A DNA stretch of 64,000 bases from positions 108,789,120 to 108,853,119 of the forward strand of contig NC_039362.1 in NCBI RefSeq assembly GCF_003573695.1. Direction: 5' to 3'. The position numbers were made by a program, and so were the translations under genes. This DNA comes from Papaver somniferum (Eukaryota; Streptophyta; Magnoliopsida; Ranunculales; Papaveraceae). Position 1 is the stretch's first letter. The number at the start of each line of letters is the position of its first letter. This document shows, piece by piece, positions 10,608-22,950 of the stretch. The notes beneath the pieces are model-generated. The model was not told the origin of the DNA. It did not search any database and worked only from the letters and a program-made list of their open reading frames with translations.

Positions 10608-12272
10608 TGATAGACGCATTTATATGTCTAATTTATCCTCAATGTTTCGTATTGTTAGTACTCGTTTTCGTCCTTATTATGGTGTTTTGTGTGTTTGTAG
10701 GTATTTTTTTGGAAATAAATATGTTTGGAAATTTCGGCTCGAAAAGTTGCCCGGGGCACCCTTGGAGGACAAGTGTTATTCGGACTCTCACCGTTGGTTA
10801 AGGGGCACCTCAATTACTAAGGGGCACCTCAGTTGGGCACCTGCTAGTCGCACCCCCAGTTTGGTTAGGGGGATACCCTTTCTTCTTCATTTGAATTATG
10901 AAAACCGGCGGGAAAAACCAACCTTCAGCTGCCGAAATTAGGGTTGCGATTTGAGATCGTTTCAGTGAGACTAAATGGCTGAATTTGATTGGATTTGTTC
11001 ATATGGGCTTAACAAACATGGTGTGATATTCAAAATCAATCCAGTTGGACCAGATAATCGGTGAGAAGGAAACAGAGTTGCGTGTTCACGGGAAAAATAT
11101 TCTGGATTTGGTTTGGAAAGTTTCTGGTGAAATTCAATCTAAGTTTTAGCTTGGTTTGGGCCTGCTAACCGCAAACAGGGCTGGTAATCCTCTTAGACTC
11201 GTCAAAGTACGGTTGTACCACCGATTGGAAGAAAACAGAGCATCATATATCCCCATGAGTTATTCTCGGGATTTTCTTTATTCTTGGAAAGATTGCACGA
11301 GGTCAGAGCATGTATATCCTATAATATGACGTGTATGAGTCTGTTAAGAGTATGTTGGATGGATACAGACGCGTGAGAAGCTGTAAAAAGGGAAGAAATC
11401 CCGTGACTGGCAGTGAAGAATATTATCGAGTAATGAAGATTATTCGGAGTTATTGGCGAGTATTTTTGATTCTTGAGAGTATATAAAGGGTGCTGAGGGT
11501 TATGAGAGGGGATGGAGAGTTAGGGGTGAGAACAGAGTATAGAAATTAGAGTTGCAGAGAGTTGTTGTTTCTTCCATTATAGAAGAACATGAAGAACAAT
11601 AGACTGCAAGTAGCAGTCGTTTTCTAGTGTCTTAAAACCGTTTCGTTTTCTTCATGAAAAAGACTGTTGCTTCTGCGACTGTTTTGTGCTATAATTTTGT
11701 AACAGCTTCTTTGCAACATTTGTAACACCCGTAGACCATTGCAAATCTCTGTTTTATCTTATTTCTCCAATAAAAACACCATTTGAGCTATGAGTTATCT
11801 TTTTGAGTGTGTTTTCACCATGTGGAGCTAGAACCCATCACTGAGACGACGGAGGAAGCTGTATTTCATCCTTGGGGTAATTTAATAAATTCCTTATTTA
11901 CTTTTTGCATAAATTTTAAATGATTTATGATTTCTATTCATCATTTGTTATCTTGTTAGATAGTGTATGCTTAGTCTTAGATGCTTTAGATACACTATGC
12001 TTGTAATTTACAATTGATGTTTTACGAAATCTACTTTGGCAAAGAATAGAGTTACTGTTTCTTTTGCTTTGAGCTATAAATGTCTAGGATTAATTTATGA
12101 ACCCCATGAACATGAAAACCAGTGGAATCCCGAGTCCCAGTCTCTCTTCATTCTATGACAAATTTTGTATATATATTTTTTCCTTATTTTCTTTATTAAA
12201 TCTTAAAACAAATTCTCAACAAATCTGAGTGAACGAATCATGTTACTACAACATCATTGAAAAATACCATCA
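10608..12272 (+). repeat. Solo LTR E
   Basis: 1665 bp with TG...CA ends (TGATAGACGC ... ATACCATCA) inserted in the Gyp-C LTR. Flanks are GTGTC (10603-10607) and GCGTC (12273-12277), a 5-bp TSD with one mismatch. A plus-strand TATA box (TATAAA, 11482-11487) and AATAAA (11769-11774) fit an LTR read on the plus strand. No internal region is left, as expected after LTR-LTR recombination. Confidence 0.75.
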
Positions 12273-12371
12273 GCGTCTGGCATGCGCGTGCAGCATGCGA
12301 ATTTGACATGCACGTGTGGAATGCGCGTCTGGCGTGCGCGTTTGGCATGCGCGTCTGGCATGTGCGCCTTG

Positions 12372-13683
12372 TGATAAGCACGAAAGTGCTACATTTTATG
12401 CCCATATTTATATTAACTAGGACTCAATATTTTGACTAATGACACTATTTTAGTGCTTTTGCAGAAAGTACAAGTGAATTCGATCATCCAGCGAATAAAC
12501 ATCAAAATGTGAGACTTAATGGTGAAGCGAGTTGATGCCAGCACACTAATGCCACCTAAGATTGGTCAAGAGTGACTTTATTATTGTTAGCATAAGAATG
12601 GAAGAATATCACCTCCATGACCACGTGCAAATGAAGAAAAAGGAAAGATTAATATATCTTGTCCTTACATAAGTTCTTTTGCTATATTGATATAAAGAAT
12701 CTGAAGGAATATTTGAAGCCAACTGATGTCATTTTACAATTACAGTTAAGGTGGGACCCAGCACATGCAAGAAAATATCATGCTTTCTAAATGAAATTCA
12801 TATACTATGGAAAGTGGAGATTCGGTGATACTTTACAATGTCTCGTCATATTATGACACGCGGCACAACATCATTGGGTGAATTTATATTTTTCATGACA
12901 TGTGGCAGACTTCTATTGGGAGGTGATGTGGCGACGAAGAAGAAAAACGTGAATTCATTTCTGAGCTATATTTATGTGTTGTTTCAAAATTCATTGCTCG
13001 GCCACAGAGCTGGAAGAGAAACAGGAGAAGGATTTTGGAGTTTTGTTTTCGATTCTTCGTTTTTCTTTAGCTAAAGTTTGATTTTGATATGTTTATGGTT
13101 TTTGAGAAATCCATGCCTAGCTAGAGTTATGTTAGGGTTTGGGTAGAAACCAATTTATTTGTGTAAACTCTACATTTATATGCTCAATAATGATTTAAAT
13201 GACTAGTAGTTTTTCTTCATATAGCTTGGTATTTTATTGTTCATGTGATTTTGTTGATTATTTATGCTTTTGAATTGATATTTCATGCTTCGGTTAAATC
13301 CCTAGACGTGGTATGTAAGGATAGATAGGTAATGCTTTAGAATCACTACTCATGAAGCGAAGAAAACTAGAGCGGAGAAACAATATTTGAAAATGCATGG
13401 AATAGATTTTTAAAGATTAGTAGAGTTTGCATAATTAATTGGTGGAAACTGAAAATCCTAACAACCTTCTATCATTCTGTTTTTCGTTAAAATTATTTAT
13501 TGTTTCATTTTGTTTCAAATTTTTGAAAACTCATTAAACATTATCTATTTGATTATTTGGTCTTGGTATTAGTTAGAAGTAGTATTTTCACACTCCCCGT
13601 GGGAACGACCTGTACTTTCCATTGTTCTACTAGTGAGACACTGTGCACTTGCAGTATTTTATTGTAGGTTTCCGAACCTACCA
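12372..13683 (+). repeat. Solo LTR F
   Basis: 1312 bp starting TGATAAGCACGAAAGTGC and ending GAACCTACCA, with perfect TSD CCTTG (12367-12371 and 13684-13688). The Gyp-C LTR reads on across the site as in the other copy near 22521. Start and end resemble solo LTR G in reverse, so F and G look like related families. Confidence 0.85.
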
Positions 13684-14419
13684 CCTTGTATGCGCGTCTG
13701 GCATGTTTTGGCATGTTTGGCAATCCATTAGCATGTGGGCACGATTTTGGGAAACCAGCTTTAGTAGGGAAAGTTTCCTGGTTTTGGGCGACGTTTTGCA
13801 CCTGATAATCCATGGAGGATTAATTACCCAGTTTTTCTAGGCTTGATTTTGATAGGCAAGGCCTAGTATATTGTGCGAGGCGGCTTAATCACGATAAGAA
13901 AGGTGTGATATACTGCGCGAGGAGGATTAATTTCGACAAGCGAGGTCTGATATACTGCGCGAGGCACGAAACCCTAACTTTTGCAAGTTAGTCGGGGCAA
14001 TTGATCGAATTCTATGTGTTGACACAGAGTTCTTTTAAGTTCATATCTAGAGAGCAGCATGCTTTTCTGATTGAATACCTTATGCAAAGATCTTATTTTT
14101 GATACTTGGAGATTCATGCTACTCTGCTGCGAGTGAACACAAATCTTCATGTCATATCAACATTAAGAGTTCAGCCGGAGAACATAGCATAGAAGGCATC
14201 CAGAGGAACTTATATTAAGTGAATGTGCGCGAGGCGCCGAAATTTACAGAGCATCTGGGATTCGCCAATCTGGATAAATTTCATGTAAATATATTGAGCG
14301 GCTCAACAAATTTTCCAGTGGAGAGGTTAGCACACGTGGCTCTATTTCCTTGCAGAGTGTCGTCACATCATATGCAAGGTTTTACGATTTTAACCCTAAG
14401 CTAAAAACCACCATCAACA
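13684..14419 (-). repeat. Gyp-C left LTR, distal part
   Basis: Continues the LTR after solo LTR F and ends at CCATCAACA (14419). It keeps an uninterrupted GATACTTGGAGATTCATGC near 14099-14117, the empty site matching the hAT insertion at 22951 in the other LTR. Two GCGAGGCGG/ATATACTGCGCGAGG-type short repeats lie at about 13870-13970. Confidence 0.8.
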
Positions 14420-14430
14420 TTAAGTCCCCT
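14420..14430 (-). promoter_or_regulatory. Polypurine tract of Gyp-C
   Basis: The minus strand reads AGGGGACTTAA directly before the LTR start TGTTGATGG, the place for the plus-strand primer. The same TTAAGTCCCC word follows the Gyp-B2 LTR at 37755. Confidence 0.7.
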
Positions 14431-15359
14431 GCTTAGCACGTAACAGTGGCATTGTTGCGGGGTAAGAATGAGATGGTGACAGACAAGAGTAAAATCGAAA
14501 GAGCAAGACGTGAAGAGACTGCCAAAGAAATTCAACTAACCTTTGGTGGAAGGTACGAGAAATCTGTGATCCTTGTGTTGGCATCTCTACGTAATTCTTA
14601 CTTGGCCATAGGGTGTTGGCGTCAGCGCTGACTGATTGGCGGAGATGGCCTCGCAATTTGGTCCGCGAATCGGTGAACGACGCCAGCTGGTTAGGTCACA
14701 GAATGTATGGAGATAGCGCTGCTTTGAATGACCAAGATAGCACTTCCTTGGCTGGTGGAGATGGCATTTGTCAGGAGCGGAAAAGTTGGCTCTGAGAAGG
14801 ACGCAAGTTGTTGGTGCATCGGCTATCGAGCAGAGAAGCTAGCGCTGGAAGGATGCAAGTTGGTGGTGCTGGCCATCGAGCAGAAAAGTTAGCGCTGGAA
14901 GGATGCAAGCTCTTGGCGCTGGCTTAGGATGCAGACTGTTGGCGCTGGCCATGGAACGAAGAAGATGGCGCTACTTTGGACAGATGTGGAGCGGAGAAGA
15001 TGGTGCTGCTTTGCTGGATAGGTTAACGACGCTGGAAAGGTGGATGCCGCTGCTTGGCCGCGGACTGATGGCTCTAGCTTGACCGCGACCTGTTGGCGCC
15101 ATGGAGCTTTGCCAGCGCGGGTCTAGTTGCCTCTTTCTGTGTATATTCCAAAATAAGAAACCTTCATCCATTCGAACTCCAAAAGGTGTTATGCCTATAA
15201 AAGGCGTCATATATCCTCTTTGTCTCATATTATTGGCTTTGTTTCCAAGTCTTGGTATCAGCGGCATAGTGGTAGCAATAAAGCAGGCGAGCATATTCAG
15301 GTATGTATCCCAGTGTTGCTTCTTTTGCTTGCTCTTCTGTGTTGGTGTAAACTGGCTTC

Positions 15360-15470
15360 AGTCCGCGGAATAATGGAAACTGGCTTCAGTGCGTGGAATG
15401 GTGGAAACTGGATTCAGTCAGTGGAATGGTGGAAACTGGCTTCAGTCAGCGGAATGGTGGAAATATGGCT
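15360..15470. repeat. About 29-bp tandem repeat in Gyp-C internal region
   Basis: Four imperfect units built on GTGGAATGGTGGAAACTGG followed by CTTCAGTCAG or close variants. Confidence 0.7.
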
Positions 15471-17532
15471 ATGGAACTTTGGCTACCAAACGGTGATGAT
15501 GGTGCTGGAACTTTGACTACCAAATAGTGATGATGGAGCTACTTACTTTACCACGGAGCGGGCAGAGATGGCGCTGCTATCAAATCTTCAAGGTCTTAGT
15601 TCCAAGCAACATCCTTTGAACCATCTTCTGAATCTTGAATTGTTGTATGGAATAGGATGCGGTGAGCAGTCCCCAGTTATACCTCTGTTAGATCCAATGG
15701 CGTGGACGGATATGTGAATGTATCTCTGCGGCCTGTTTTTGGAGTCTTTGATGCACGTGTACGGCTTTATGTTGAGGAATTACTGCGGCTCGTAAAACTT
15801 CTACAGTGATGATGTTGAAATCAGAAATAACCTGGTTGAGGAGAGTGAAAGCATCCCATGTTGGTAGTCCCCATGTGTGATTATCCTGAGCCTATTTTCT
15901 CGTGGAAGATGTGCTTCTACTGCATTCACTGGTAAGTTGGTGACTGCATTCAAACTTATAAACTTAAAGGAGGTTTCAGTCCCCAAGTGTAGCCCACTTT
16001 AATTGCATCGCCTTGAACTCACGCCCATGGGATTTGATACAAGCTTATTGTACTCTCCTGGATGCTATGCTGGGATGTTTGGAATATCATATTGTCGAGA
16101 TATTCTGGATAACGAATAGGTAGAAATAAGAGAGTTAAGTTGTTAAGCGTGGCTCCCTCTGTTTCTTCAAGAAAACTTTTCTGTCGCGTCTTTGGAGTTA
16201 TCTCACGAATCTTTCATGGTTGTTGGAATGGACTGCGATGAGCAGTCCCCAGTTGTACTTCTATTTAGTTTCTGAAGTTGTTTTCTCTAAGTAGGCTTGG
16301 GATCCGCCGCGGCCTCGTAAAGTGTTGCAGGCGCCTTCTAGACAGAGAGGTGATGATATTCTTACGTTATACCTTTGAAGGGTGGATGACATTGTCGTGG
16401 CTATGACTTTTTGGTTGACCGTGTCTTCTGAGCTTTGACATTGAAGGGATACCGTGTAGAGCCTCAGTCCCCAAGTGTGGTTTACATGTTTATATATTTT
16501 ATGGTCGGTTAGTTGACCACTATAAAGACATCATCTTGCATCCATACTGGTGACTCTATTACTTTTTCCACGTGAAACTTTGTAGTGGTCTTTGCTGTGG
16601 TAAAGCTCTGGCCTGTATCGACAAACGAGCAGCAACAGTTCTTGGCAGCAGATGTGATCAGAAGAGACTACATCGTCGTGGGAACCAAAATAGGTTGCCT
16701 GGAATTGCATGGGTGTCCATGGAAGCAAAGGGATCGGCTGGATGCGTAAGCGAGTAAACTGTCCACAACCACGAGGTTTGGCGAGATGGATCAAACAGTG
16801 GCCACAAATGCGATCCTTGGCTGGCTGTGATCACGATCCTTGATAGGGAGGAGTGTGGTGGCCACAGGCACGAACCTTGGAAAGAATGAGGCGTTGAAGC
16901 GGCTTCGGCTCTTGTAGAGGACGTTGAAGCTTATGGAACAAAACGTTGAAACTTCGGCTTCGGATCCTGGAGCAGCTTATGGAGAGAATGCTGAAGCGGA
17001 GAGGCTGCTGGAGCGAACGTTGAAGCGGAGCGACTTCTGGATTGCTGGAGAACGTTGAAGTGGAGCCGCTGCTGGAGAACGTTGAAGCGACTCCTGGAGA
17101 AAACTCCAGTCAGGGCGCTATTAACCCTTGACTTCGAAAAACGACTTGATACGATATGGTATATGGGAAGACGTCACAAATAGTGCTGGTCGGCAAGTAG
17201 TGTTTTTCTCCTCGTGGGAAGGAATACGCTTCTTCTGTTTGACTTTACCTTGCAACTCTCAGAGCCTTGACGGTTACAATGTTGAAGTCGGAGGCTGCGT
17301 CAATCAGCGTGCTGTCAAACTCAACATCCTTCAAGTGAACAGTGGTTAGGAGTCCCCAGTTCCATCTATGAATCGTGTTTTCCAGGAGAAGTTGGGGTTC
17401 GGGAACGGCTTCCCTGGCTGGAAACAGCTGCTTTCCTGATGCAGTGCGGTTGAGGGATGCAAATATGTCTCGATGCTGCGCCTCGGAGAAATACAGAATC
17501 TCACATAAATGTTTCATCATAGACTGCACCAT

Positions 17533-20200
17533 TGGTGGGCCCGGAAAAGTGTATAAAATTGAAGCGAGATAAAAACGGGCCTACAGTAATACCGCAAGTG
17601 CACGGTCGTCAGATGTAGCTCGTGCAAGTACGGGTCGATCCACAGAGACTGGGGGTGTTTTGTAGTGTTTAGCTATTTTGGGTTCTAGTTGGCTATTGGG
17701 CTTTAGGTATCAAAGGGTTGTGGTACTAATGGGTTATGAGTACCCTTTGGAACTGTTGGGCTTTGAATACCCTTTGAGTAAATTGGGCTTAATGGGTTTG
17801 TTGTAATGATGAAGTGCTTTAGGCCTTGGGCCTTTGAATGATTTTGGAATGAACTGTGAACTAGGCTTTGGCCTTAAACTTAGGCTTGGGCTCAGTGTAG
17901 TGAACTGAGCTTGGGATTAAACCTGGGCTTTTGGTATGATTTGGGCCTTAGATGAAGCTAGGCTTTTTAGCTATGAACCTGGGCTTTTAGCCTTTGGTTT
18001 CAATGAACTGAACTTGGGCTCAGTGTTGAAGTGAGCTTTGGGTTCAGTTGGCTTGTATGAGGATCTGGGCTTGACAGTGACAGACCTTAGCTTGGAAAGT
18101 GAACTGTGAGCTGGGCTTGATAGAGCTATCAGTTTGGTTTTTGAATGAGTCCACAGTGAACTGGACTGGGCTCTTAATTATCAATGCACTTAGGCCACAG
18201 TGAGCTTCAATGGACTAATGGGGAGCAAAACAGAGAAACTAGAAGAGCAAAAGATAGCAAAAGAAAGAGAATAAAAGAGAACACAGACAGAGATGAGGAA
18301 CAGGGAAGAATAGGGAACAATAACTAAAGGATTAACAATGGCAGTGAAACAAACTAACAATGATCATGGGAAAGAAGCAAAAATCAGTGGCAATGAGGCA
18401 CAAAGGCAGTTAGCCTAAGGCAAGGGAGCAGCAATGAAACAAATGGTAACAGTGGAGGTAAAAGCTAAGGCTTTGAATCCACCCTTGTGTCCTAGCCAAG
18501 CAATGTGATCCTAGGTTGAATTGAACATCATATGCATACATCTATAATGGGAGGAAAATCAGCTTGCTCACTGATATGCCCCTAGTATTGACTGTCTTTT
18601 GACAGCACAGTCAATCACAGGCATACCAGAGCACTAATTTCTTCCCATTGCACAAGCAAAACAGGCACTAAGGCTTCTAGCCTAACATTCCACTACCTAA
18701 CAGTCCACTAAAGCTTCATCTGAGCCTCAGCTAGTGAGACTTAGCTCATGACTAACATGCTAACACTAACATACATCATACAAGATAATTGAAACATGAA
18801 TTCAAAAATTGAACATAAACAGAACATGAACATTACACAGTGAATACCAAGAATAGAACATAAACAGAACAGCAAAGTTCTGGACACTGGCTAGTCCAGC
18901 ATGAGCCAATTTCACACCCACAGTCCCCTTTTTATACCCAGACACCCAAATTAGGGTTTACAGAAAAATTCCCCCAAATCCCCAAATTGAACAGTGACAA
19001 AATTAGGGTTTCTCACCTAATTCGACTAATTTAATCATACCCATGTTTCCACTGTTCTTCCTCATGCTCTCCCTAGCAGTAATTAGGGTTTTCTCGAAAA
19101 TCCCCAAATTAACTGAAATTAGGGTTTGGGTTTTTTTTCTTACCTTGATGTGACAAATCTCCTCAATTAGCATCGACCCATGTCTTCTCTACTTCTCCTG
19201 GTGCCTTTCCCATACCTTGATTTCTTCTCTAGGTCACCTACTTCATCAACCTCTCAGCTTAGGGTTTCAGGGAAGAAACGTGAGAGATTGAGGGAATAGG
19301 GGGCTAGATAGTTAGGGGGTGATGATGGGTTGGTAGTTTAGGGATGATGTGAGACAGGTAGAGGTGGTGATGGAGTCAGAGCAGGTGGAGAAGGTGGTGG
19401 TGGTTCTGCAACTGTCGGGGTAGGGGAGAAAGAGGAGAAGTCGATGGAGAAGAAGGAGGGGGCGTTTGGTTAGGGTATAGGTATAGGATACTATTGTGTT
19501 GAGCAGGTGTAGAGGATTTTGATGTTTCGCGAAGATGGACCGTAGGATTATAAGATGATGGAATGATCCAACGGCGCGATGGAAATGGATGAGGGGAGAC
19601 CGTTGGATGACGAGATACATCAAAACTGACGGCGAAGATCGAGGTTAGGTGTTGTAGTGTTAAGCGGAAGTATCGAGATTTGATGCGCAGGCAAAGAAGC
19701 GACCGTAGGATCTAAATGTGATCTAATCTGAAGGCTTGGAATCTAGGTACTATGGTGTTTTGCAGGGACTTCAGATTTTGATGAACGATGAAGAAGCGAC
19801 CATTGGATGATGAGATGGATCCGATCTAACGGCTGAGAATGGAGGAGGGTATGGATATAGAAAATGGGTTTGGGTAAGGGTTTTGGGCCTTGGGTATGCC
19901 AAGCCCATATCTTCTTTAAGAACAATTCTTCCTTCTTGAGCCCATTCCTAGCTTTTTGGACGTGCGCTCCATTCTTTGCGTCTTCCTTGCGTAATTTCTT
20001 CCGGCTTTTCACTACTTTTCTGCTCCGCAAATCATCCAGACTTTATTTGGTACCTAAAAATGCAAAATTAATTAAGAAAAATATTTATTCTTGAAAACAA
20101 TGAAAATACAGAATATGGGATAAAATGTAGAATTAATGCACAAAAGATGAGTTAAATGCCAAGAAAAATATATAGAAATATGCACTTTTAGCACTTATCA
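17533..20200 (-). repeat. Solo LTR G
   Basis: 2668 bp in the Gyp-C internal region. Plus-view ends are TGGTGGGCCC and GCACTTATCA, so the minus-strand LTR begins TGATAAGTGC. Flanks are ACCAT (17528-17532) and ACGAT (20201-20205), a 5-bp TSD with one mismatch. A minus-strand TATAAAAAGG lies at 18927-18936. The stretch 17690-18190 is rich in TGGGCTT-like words. The end (GTGCACTTGCGGTATT on the minus strand) resembles that of solo LTR F. ORFs inside show no domains. Confidence 0.65.
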
Positions 20201-20490
20201 ACGATTTTGTGGGCGAAGTCCCCAGAAATCATGCAACTCCTAATGGGAAGAGGGTCTCTGTGAACTCAGGAGGGTTGCTGATTTTTTTTGCCTCGATTTT
20301 GGAGAAGTCGTTCCTGATCTTCACGTGTGATGAAATTAGATTGCTGATTCCTTTCTACTGGGCGTTCAAGAGCAACGCGAGCCTCTTCATCCATAAACGC
20401 GTGTCCTGCTGAAGTGCCTGCGCCGGATGTTAAAAATATTCCTTGTCTGCTCCATCTGGGGTTGACGTGACTCTTGTGATAGACGCTCCG

Positions 20491-20875
20491 TTAGTATCTT
20501 GAAGAAAATAGGTATCTCTTTCTGAGTTGTATCCATGTATGTTTAAGCCTTACGAGAACCTTTTGTCTTTCCATCAAATCAACATTGGTAAGAGGAGATC
20601 GTCTTCTTCTGGCTCCTCCAGTCTCTCGTCCTGATGGTGCAGTAGCAGCGGCTTTGGTGACGGTTGGAGCTGTCATACTTGAAGAAACGTTGGGAACGGC
20701 GGCATCGGCTCTGGCTCTAATGATCGGCGGTGTAACACATGAAGGAACATTTTTTCGCGCCGCTGGTGTTGGTAGGTGGTGTATTAACGCCACTGGAATG
20801 AGCGTTAGTACCGGGGATGATTTCAACGCCGGTGTTCTCGGGTTTTGTTGCTGATCCGAACCTGAGTTCTACCAT
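20491..20875 (-). pseudogene. Gyp-C gag N-terminal remnant
   Basis: From the ATG at 20875 the minus strand begins MVELRFGSATKPENTG, matching the Gyp-D gag start MVDLRSGSVTNPNPN at 63625. That frame stops at 20717. An overlapping frame (to 20491) then gives NVDLMERQKVLVRLKHTW, which aligns with IADLMKVQEVLAKYQNG of Gyp-D, so a frameshift splits one gag N-terminus. No capsid core or knuckle follows. Confidence 0.65.
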
Positions 20876-20940
20876 CTTTAGATCGAAATTGAAAAATAAA
20901 ATTGAGAATTGGAAATTGATATTGTAACCGAGAGATTAAT

Positions 20941-20958
20941 CTCCCACTGTGGTCGCCA
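20941..20958 (-). promoter_or_regulatory. Primer binding site of Gyp-C
   Basis: The minus strand reads TGGCGACCACAGTGGGAG two bases from the LTR. It is identical to the Gyp-D PBS. Confidence 0.75.
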
Positions 20959-21688
20959 ATTGTTTGTGGGTGAAAACTGTTTCTGCTGATTTCAGTAATT
21001 TCGGGTGTGTGGGTGAGAAACAAATCTAAACCCAAAACAATATACTGCACGAGGGTACTTTTGATTCGAGAGATCAATCTGTACAATCCTGGCCAAACCA
21101 AAAAATGGCCATTCCAGGCTTGCTTCGGTCACAAAGTGAAGGAGAAGGGTTGGTCTTAGGGAGGGAAGCGAAGAAAGTGTTGAGACCAGAATCGTTGATT
21201 CTGGAAGTGTGGTGGTTTTGTGACTTGTATCAGAAAGTAGAACTGGCTAGCTGAATGAAAAGCTACCAGGTGATTTCTGGATGTTGTATTGTTCTCCTGA
21301 CCAAAAATTGTTGTTTGGTGGAAATAGGTGAGACCTATTTATACAAGTCGTAACAAAACGTACCCTGGTCTCGTAGGAAGTGGAAACGTTTGAGTGGTGG
21401 AAGAAAAGAGTAACGTGTAACCGTGAGGTGTTATGCTTCCATGATGAGGGAAGTGAATTCGTGTAACCGTCAGTCATTATGCTTCCATGATGAAGGAAAT
21501 GAATTGGTTACACCGTTACTTTTACCACCACTAATTTCCTTACTTTATGACACTTTCTTGTAACGGGTGCATTGCACGTCGCATGCTGTAAACCGCCAGA
21601 CCAATACTCTGATGAGTATCCCCCAGTTTGTGACATGTTTTGATGTCTCGAGTGTTTTCGTGGAAAAAGTGTAGCAGGTTACTATGTG

Positions 21689-22172
21689 TTGCATGGTGGC
21701 CATGGCATAGCGACGTGCTAGTGGCTGTGGCATGGTGACATGCCAGTAGCCGTGGCATAGCGACGTGCTAGTAGCTGTGGCCTGGTGGCATGCCAGTAGT
21801 CGCGGCATAGAGACGTGCTAGTAGATGTGGCATGGTGGCATGCCAGTAGACGTGGCATATTGACGTGCTAGTAGCTATGGCATGGTGGCGTGCCAGTAGC
21901 CGTGGCATAGCGACTTGCTAGTAGTTGTGGCATGGTGGCATGCCAGTATCCGTGGCATAGCGACGTGCTAGTAGTTATGGCATGGTGGCGTGCCAGTAGC
22001 CGTGTCATAGCGATGTGCTAGTAGATGTGGTATGGTGGCATGCAAGTAGCCGTGGCATAGCGACGTGCTAGTAGATGTGGCACGGTGGCATGCCAGTAGC
22101 CGTGGCATAACGACGTGCTAGTATCTGTGGCATGGTGGCATGCCAGTAGCCATGGCATAGCGACGTGCTAGT
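21689..22172. repeat. 50-bp tandem array in Gyp-C right LTR
   Basis: Same two-half unit as 10012-10455, about nine to ten units, with independent base changes in many units. Confidence 0.85.
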
Positions 22173-22304
22173 TTAGGGTTTAGCGTCATGGTCGCTCAAA
22201 AGTTTCCACAAGCCATGTTAGTTTGGTGGCGAACTTGGATGGCTGAAATTGTATCTCAGGAGGAAAGGTAGTCGTCGATCATGGCTATATTTAATTGGAA
22301 GTGG

Positions 22305-22560
22305 CGCGTTCGGCATGCGCGTCTGGCGTGCGTATCCGGCATGCGCGTGCAGCATGCGCATTTGGCATGCGCGTTTGGAATGCGCGTCTGGCATGCACGT
22401 CTGGCGTGCGCGTCTGGCATGCGCGTTTGGCATGCACGTCTGGCATGTGCGGCATGCGCGTGCGGCATGTGCGCCTTGTATGCACGTCTGTCATGTGCGG
22501 CATGCGCGTGCGTCATGTGCGCCTTGTATGCGCGTCTGGCATGTTTTGGCATGTTTGGCA
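22305..22560. repeat. 13-bp CG-rich minisatellite in Gyp-C LTR
   Basis: About 18 units of GGCATGCGCGTCT with variants. Much more of the array remains here than in the left LTR, where fragments flank solo LTRs E and F. Six-frame translations across it give repetitive peptides on both strands, so predicted proteins here are artefacts. Confidence 0.85.
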
Positions 22561-22950
22561 AGCCATTAGCATGTGGGCACGGTTTTGGGAAACCATCTTT
22601 CGTAGGGCAAGTTTCCTGGTTTTGGGCGAGGTTTTCCACCTGCTAATCCATGGCGGATTAATTACCTAGTTTTCCTAGGCTTGATATTTACAGGCAAGGC
22701 CAAGTATATTGCGCGAGGCGGCTTAATTTCGACAAGCAAGGTCCGATATACTGCGCGAGGCAGATTAATTTCGACAAGCGAGGTCTGATATACTGCGTGA
22801 GGCGCGAAACCCTAACTTTTGCAAGTTAGTCGGGGCAATTTATCGAATTTTATATGTTGACACAGAGTTCTTTTAAGTTCATAGCCAGAGAGCAGCATGC
22901 TTTTCTGATTGAATACCTTATGCAAAGATCTTATTCTTGATACTTGGAGA

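Larger units (their letters stand above)
9283..14419 (-). repeat. Gyp-C 3' LTR (left), containing two solo LTRs
   Basis: Matches the right LTR (20961-23720) except for two inserted solo LTRs (10608-12272 and 12372-13683). Without them it is about 2.15 kb, against about 2.3 kb for the right LTR without its hAT. The difference includes copy number in the GGCATGCGCGTCT array. A minus-strand TATA-like TATAAATAGG lies near 9658. Confidence 0.85.
14420..17532 (-). other. Gyp-C internal region, PPT-proximal, non-coding
   Basis: About 3.1 kb with no recognisable protein domain. It holds several minisatellite-like stretches: TGGCGCTGG/AAGGATGCAAG units at about 14780-15080, GGAATGGTGGAAACTGG units at 15360-15470, and TTGAAGCGGA/GAACGTTGAAG units at 16880-17100. 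AGTCCCCA occurs at 15668, 15978, 16244, 16466 and 17351. Short ORFs here (e.g. 14971-15294) overlap on both strands and show no family signal. Confidence 0.6.
20201..20960 (-). other. Gyp-C internal region, PBS-proximal
   Basis: 760 bp from the solo LTR G boundary to the right LTR. It contains a broken gag start and the PBS. AGTCCCCA occurs again at 20217. Confidence 0.65.

Noticed and set aside
10565..10941. Two overlapping plus-strand ORFs that look like a 120-residue gene.
   Set aside because: They cross the boundary between the Gyp-C LTR and solo LTR E (10608) and have no domain.
19312..20094. Short ORFs in solo LTR G.
   Set aside because: Contained in a TSD-bounded LTR, no domain, both strands open through base composition.
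17533..20200. Full LTR element rather than solo LTR.
   Set aside because: No second LTR copy, PBS or PPT is found inside the bounded interval.
20585..20854. Plus-strand ORF of 89 codons.
   Set aside because: It is the opposite strand of the Gyp-C gag remnant, which has homology to the Gyp-D gag.
22218..22669. Several overlapping ORFs on both strands with His/Ala/Arg/Cys-rich repeats.
   Set aside because: They are translations of the 13-bp GGCATGCGCGTCT array; every frame of such a repeat is open and gives a periodic peptide.
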